Assembly: GCF_008795955.1 (NCBI RefSeq)
Contig: NZ_VMHN01000002.1
Location: 1-64,000, forward strand
DNA length: 64,000 nt
Direction of reading: 5' to 3'
From: Marinobacter denitrificans
Lineage (GTDB): Bacteria > Pseudomonadota > Gammaproteobacteria > Pseudomonadales > Oleiphilaceae
The notes under the pieces are model-generated. The model ran no database searches. It saw only the letters and a program-made list of their open reading frames with translations, and was not told the DNA's origin. Shown here piece after piece: positions 61,374 through 64,000 of the stretch. Both the position numbers and the translations under genes were made by a program. The stretch's first letter is position 1, and each line of letters starts with the position of its first letter.

Positions 61374-62282
61374 CTATTCAAACCTGTCCCAGTAGGGAGG
61401 TTCACCAAAAAAGCCGTCGATGAAGTCGATAAAGCTGCGAACCTTGCTCGCCAGCAGTTGTCGGTGGGCGTACACCGCATAGAGTGCCATGGGCTCCGGT
61501 TCGTGTTCCGGCAGGATAATCTTCAACTTTCCTTCCTTGATTGCAGCGCCTGCGATGAAGGTAGGCTGAAGGGCGATTCCGGCCCCGGCAATCGCCGCTT
61601 CTGTCAACACATCGCCGTTGTTGCTGATCATCTCCCTGGTGGAATTGCCAATACCATCCTTTAGCCATTTCTGCACCGGATGTTCCGCATCCGTATCCAT
61701 GTAACTGTATCGCAGGTAGTGATGGTTGCTGAGATCTTCAGGGCGTTCCGGTGTGCCATGTTGTTGCAGGTAGGCCGGTGATGCGCACAGAGCTAGTCGT
61801 ACCGGGGCGAGTCGCTTGGCGATCAGCGAGGAACTTCTCAGGTGACCGATCCGGAGAGCGATATCGAATCCCTCTTCCACGATGTCCACCTTGCGATCAT
61901 TCAGTTGCAGGTCGATGCCCACGGCGGGGTGGGCCTGCTGGAATTCACTCAGCAGGGGTGCCATGTGGCGAATGGCAAAAGAGACGGGGGCGCTGATACG
62001 CAGCAGGCCCTGGGCCCGGGTTTGTAGATCGTCGAGGTGATTCTCCATATCGTCGATGTCATTGAGTACCTGCTGGGCGCGCTGGTGATAGCGGGTTCCC
62101 GCCTCCGTCAGGTGGATCCTGCGGGTGGTGCGGTTGAGCAGGCGCACTCCCAGGTGTTGTTCCAGTTGGGAAACGTATTTGCTGACCAGTTGGGGCGACA
62201 TGCCCAGGCGATCCGCAGCGTGGGTAAATGTGCCGTCGTTCACCACCGTCACAAAGGCGCGCATGGCATCGATACGGTCCAT
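61374..62282 (-). CDS. LysR-family regulator (CrgA-like)
   Basis: A 302-residue regulator; the helix-turn-helix region reads THAADRLGMSPQLVSKYVSQLE, and the effector domain (residues 90-295) begins GLLRISAPVSFAIRHM. This start (MDRIDAMRAFVTVV) is typical of the large LysR subgroup that controls adjacent divergent genes. It is divergent from a DoxX-GST-LigB operon and convergent with panE. Confidence 0.9.
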   Translation of the reverse strand: MDRIDAMRAFVTVVNDGTFTHAADRLGMSPQLVSKYVSQLEQHLGVRLLNRTTRRIHLTEAGTRYHQRAQQVLNDIDDMENHLDDLQTRAQGLLRISAPVSFAIRHMAPLLSEFQQAHPAVGIDLQLNDRKVDIVEEGFDIALRIGHLRSSSLIAKRLAPVRLALCASPAYLQQHGTPERPEDLSNHHYLRYSYMDTDAEHPVQKWLKDGIGNSTREMISNNGDVLTEAAIAGAGIALQPTFIAGAAIKEGKLKIILPEHEPEPMALYAVYAHRQLLASKVRSFIDFIDGFFGEPPYWDRFE

Positions 62283-62309
62283 TGGGTGGTCCTCTATATG
62301 GGCTAATAG

Positions 62310-62324
62310 TCAACGATATGTTGA
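62310..62324. promoter_or_regulatory. LysR-type operator candidate
   Basis: TCAAC-GATAT-GTTGA is a dyad 28 bases upstream of the minus-strand LysR start and 116 bases before doxX. Its form is like a LysR T-N11-A site, but only five bases per arm match. It may be the autoregulatory site. Confidence 0.4.
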
Positions 62325-62440
62325 TAATAAAACAACATTGGCCATCTTAGTCCACTCGATTGGTGATAGTACAGTGGGCCCATCACCTGAGGCGCGGGCT
62401 TCGGGGTAAACCCACAAGTGAAACATTCGAGGTGACTATC

Positions 62441-62884
62441 ATGAGCTCTCAATTTACACAGGCTTTGTTCCAATCCACTGGCGGCTTTGCCGCCCTGATT
62501 CTGCGGGTACCTGTCGGGCTGATCCTGGCCGCCCATGGTGCACAGAAGCTCTTCGGCTGGTTCGGCGGCTACGGGCTGGAAGGCACCGGGCAGTGGCTGG
62601 CCAGTATTGGACTGGAGCCCGGTTACCTGATGGCGTTGCTGGCAGGTGGGGCCGAGTTCTTTGGCGGTCTGGCACTGGTGCTTGGCCTGCTGACACGACC
62701 TGCGGCCGTGGTTGCAGCTTTCACCATGCTGGTGGCCATCTTCGCGGTGCATATCGGTAACGGGCTGTTCATGTCCAATAATGGCTACGAGTATGCCCTC
62801 ACGCTGTTTGTCGTTTCCGTCGCACTGGCGATTCAGGGTGCAGGCCGGTTTGCCGTGGATAACCTGTTGCACAATGAGGGCTGA
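62441..62884 (+). CDS. DoxX-family membrane protein
   Basis: A 147-residue protein with four predicted membrane helices (ALILRVPVGLILAAHGAQKLF; YLMALLAGGAEFFGGLALVLG; AAVVAAFTMLVAIFAVHIG; YALTLFVVSVALAIQGAG). DoxX proteins take part in thiol or redox balance, often with oxidases. GAGGTGACTATC precedes the ATG; a longer frame exists upstream but lacks this site. It ends four bases before the glutathione-S-transferase gene. Confidence 0.85.
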   Translation: MSSQFTQALFQSTGGFAALILRVPVGLILAAHGAQKLFGWFGGYGLEGTGQWLASIGLEPGYLMALLAGGAEFFGGLALVLGLLTRPAAVVAAFTMLVAIFAVHIGNGLFMSNNGYEYALTLFVVSVALAIQGAGRFAVDNLLHNEG

Positions 62885-62887
62885 ACC

Positions 62888-63835
62888 ATGCTGGTAAACG
62901 GGATCTGGAAGGAAAACTGGCAACCGGTACAGGCGAAAGACGAGGAAGGACGGTTTATTCGCCAGACCTCGCCCTTTCGCAACTGGATCACGCCGGATGG
63001 ACAGCCGGGACCCACCGGGGTGGGCGGTTTCAAGGCCGAATCGGGACGTTATCACCTGTACGTGGCCTACATCTGCCCCTGGGCATCGAGAGCCCTGATG
63101 GCTCGCGAGTTGAAAGGGCTCAAGGATGTGATCGGAGTGACCGTCGTCAACCCCCGTCTGACCGACCAGGGCTGGCAGTTCGGCGGCTACCCCGGCGCGC
63201 AGGAAGATACGCTCAACGGTGCCCGCTACATGCATGAGCTGTACACCCGGGCGGATCCGGATATTTCCGGCCGCGCCACGGTGCCGGTACTGTGGGACAA
63301 ACACACTGGCACCATCGTCAATAACGAGTCGGCGGATATTCTCCGGATGCTGAACACGGCCTTCAAAGAGATTGTGGATATGGGGCCGGACCTATACCCG
63401 GCGGCACTGGCAGGCGAAATCAACAGCCTTAACGGCTGTCTTTATACCGATCTGAACAATGGGGTGTACCAGGCCGGCTTTGCCTCGAGTCAGGCCGCCT
63501 ACGATGAGGCCTATGCCAAGGTGTTTGCTGCCCTGGACGACATGGAGTCGCGGCTGGCGGATGGACGTCACTATCTGTTCGGTGATCAACTGACCGAAAC
63601 CGATATTCGTCTGTTCGTGACCCTGGTGCGCTTTGATGCAGCCTATCATGGCCTGTTCAAGTGCAACCGCAATACCCTGAGCGTCATGCCGCGCCTGCAC
63701 GACTATATGCACCGGATACTGGCGCTTGATGGTATTGCCAATACCGTCAACCTTGATCACATCAAGGCCGGTTATTACTCCATCAAGGCGCTGAACCCGA
63801 GTGGTATTGTCCCGGCGGGGCCGGGCGAACTCTGA
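62888..63835 (+). CDS. Glutathionyl-hydroquinone reductase-like glutathione S-transferase
   Basis: A 315-residue glutathione-S-transferase of the Xi/YqjG type. The active-site Cys63 lies in YICPWASRAL, and the C-terminal domain ends GYYSIKALNPSGIVPAGPGEL. The family removes glutathione from glutathionyl-hydroquinones, which fits detoxification of quinones made from aromatics. It is probably co-transcribed with doxX and the LigB-type gene. A broken copy of its 3' end lies at 30627-30764. Confidence 0.88.
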   Translation: MLVNGIWKENWQPVQAKDEEGRFIRQTSPFRNWITPDGQPGPTGVGGFKAESGRYHLYVAYICPWASRALMARELKGLKDVIGVTVVNPRLTDQGWQFGGYPGAQEDTLNGARYMHELYTRADPDISGRATVPVLWDKHTGTIVNNESADILRMLNTAFKEIVDMGPDLYPAALAGEINSLNGCLYTDLNNGVYQAGFASSQAAYDEAYAKVFAALDDMESRLADGRHYLFGDQLTETDIRLFVTLVRFDAAYHGLFKCNRNTLSVMPRLHDYMHRILALDGIANTVNLDHIKAGYYSIKALNPSGIVPAGPGEL

Positions 63836-63852
63836 ACAGAGGAACAAATGCC

Positions 63853-64000
63853 ATGAACACTGCAACCGATGTGCTGTTTATCTCCCACGGGGGCGGGCCA
63901 ATGCCACTGCTGGGGGACCCGGGGCACCGTGAAATGGTGGCGCGGCTAACGGAGATTGCCGGTAACCTTCGCAAACCCTCCGCGATACTGGTGATCAGCG
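63853..64000 (+). CDS. LigB/DODA-family dioxygenase-like protein, N-terminal part (window edge)
   Basis: The first 49 residues of a second copy of the gene at 30782. It begins MNTATDVLFISHGGG and runs to LVISA at the edge, so His12 is present and the second His would come just beyond. By eye about nine in ten residues match the other copy. The rest of the gene lies right of the window. Confidence 0.85.
   Translation, partial: MNTATDVLFISHGGGPMPLLGDPGHREMVARLTEIAGNLRKPSAILVIS

Noticed and set aside
1..64000. CRISPR arrays, tRNA and rRNA genes, replication origins
   Set aside because: I saw no regularly spaced repeat-spacer pattern, no cloverleaf-like tRNA or rRNA sequence, and no DnaA-box cluster.

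Overview
The window looks like chromosomal DNA of a marine, hydrocarbon-degrading gammaproteobacterium, probably Marinobacter or a close relative. This rests on Dmp-type phenol catabolism genes, DmpR and sigma54 control, and paired DUF1302/DUF1329 envelope genes. The genus is an inference; no rRNA or tRNA gene is visible.

Left edge (1-1895): the right end of an IS3-family element has inserted into a tyrosine-recombinase gene, which loses its C-terminus. About 0.9 kb of apparently non-coding DNA rich in palindromes follows. Block A (1896-26399) holds a LysR regulator divergent from an SDR/tautomerase/HbpS-like operon. Next comes an envelope operon (DUF1302 outer-membrane protein, DUF1329 protein, YCF48-like beta-propeller, MMPL/RND transporter), then a DmpR-type activator. 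A sigma54 promoter drives a phenol hydroxylase operon plus a catechol 2,3-dioxygenase (dmpKLMNOPB). After a terminator, a separate LysR-type promoter drives the lower meta pathway (dmpC,E,H,I,F,G), a second catechol 2,3-dioxygenase and a ferredoxin. Block A has no dmpD.

Middle (26400-38400): an outer-membrane protein of the phenol meta-pathway type, a decayed third catechol dioxygenase behind an intact-looking promoter, and an AT-rich arylsulfatase. Then come a fragment of a glutathione-S-transferase gene, an intact LigB-type dioxygenase, a second GC-rich arylsulfatase with a porin and an AraC regulator, an octahaem cytochrome c with TPRs, and an ABM-domain membrane protein.

Block B (38409-60324): a second envelope operon in shuffled order (YCF48, RND, DUF1302, DUF1329) on the minus strand, a DmpR orthologue, and on the plus strand one complete phenol/meta operon (dmpKLMNOPQBCDEFGHI) ending in a degenerate LigB-like protein. 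A 2-dehydropantoate reductase-like gene and a LysR/DoxX/GST/LigB locus close the window; the last two duplicate the middle segment.

How it fits together: phenols are hydroxylated to catechols by DmpKLMNOP, cleaved by DmpB and taken to pyruvate and acetyl-CoA by DmpC-I. Two regulatory circuits can be read from the DNA. One is DmpR/sigma54, at both hydroxylase operons and also at the block-B envelope operon. The other is a CatR/BenM-like LysR regulon of four near-identical operator-promoter modules at the SDR operon, the block-A envelope operon, dmpC of block A and the dioxygenase pseudogene. The main suggestion is that the duplicated DUF1302-DUF1329-YCF48-RND set is a dedicated trans-envelope system wired to aromatic catabolism.
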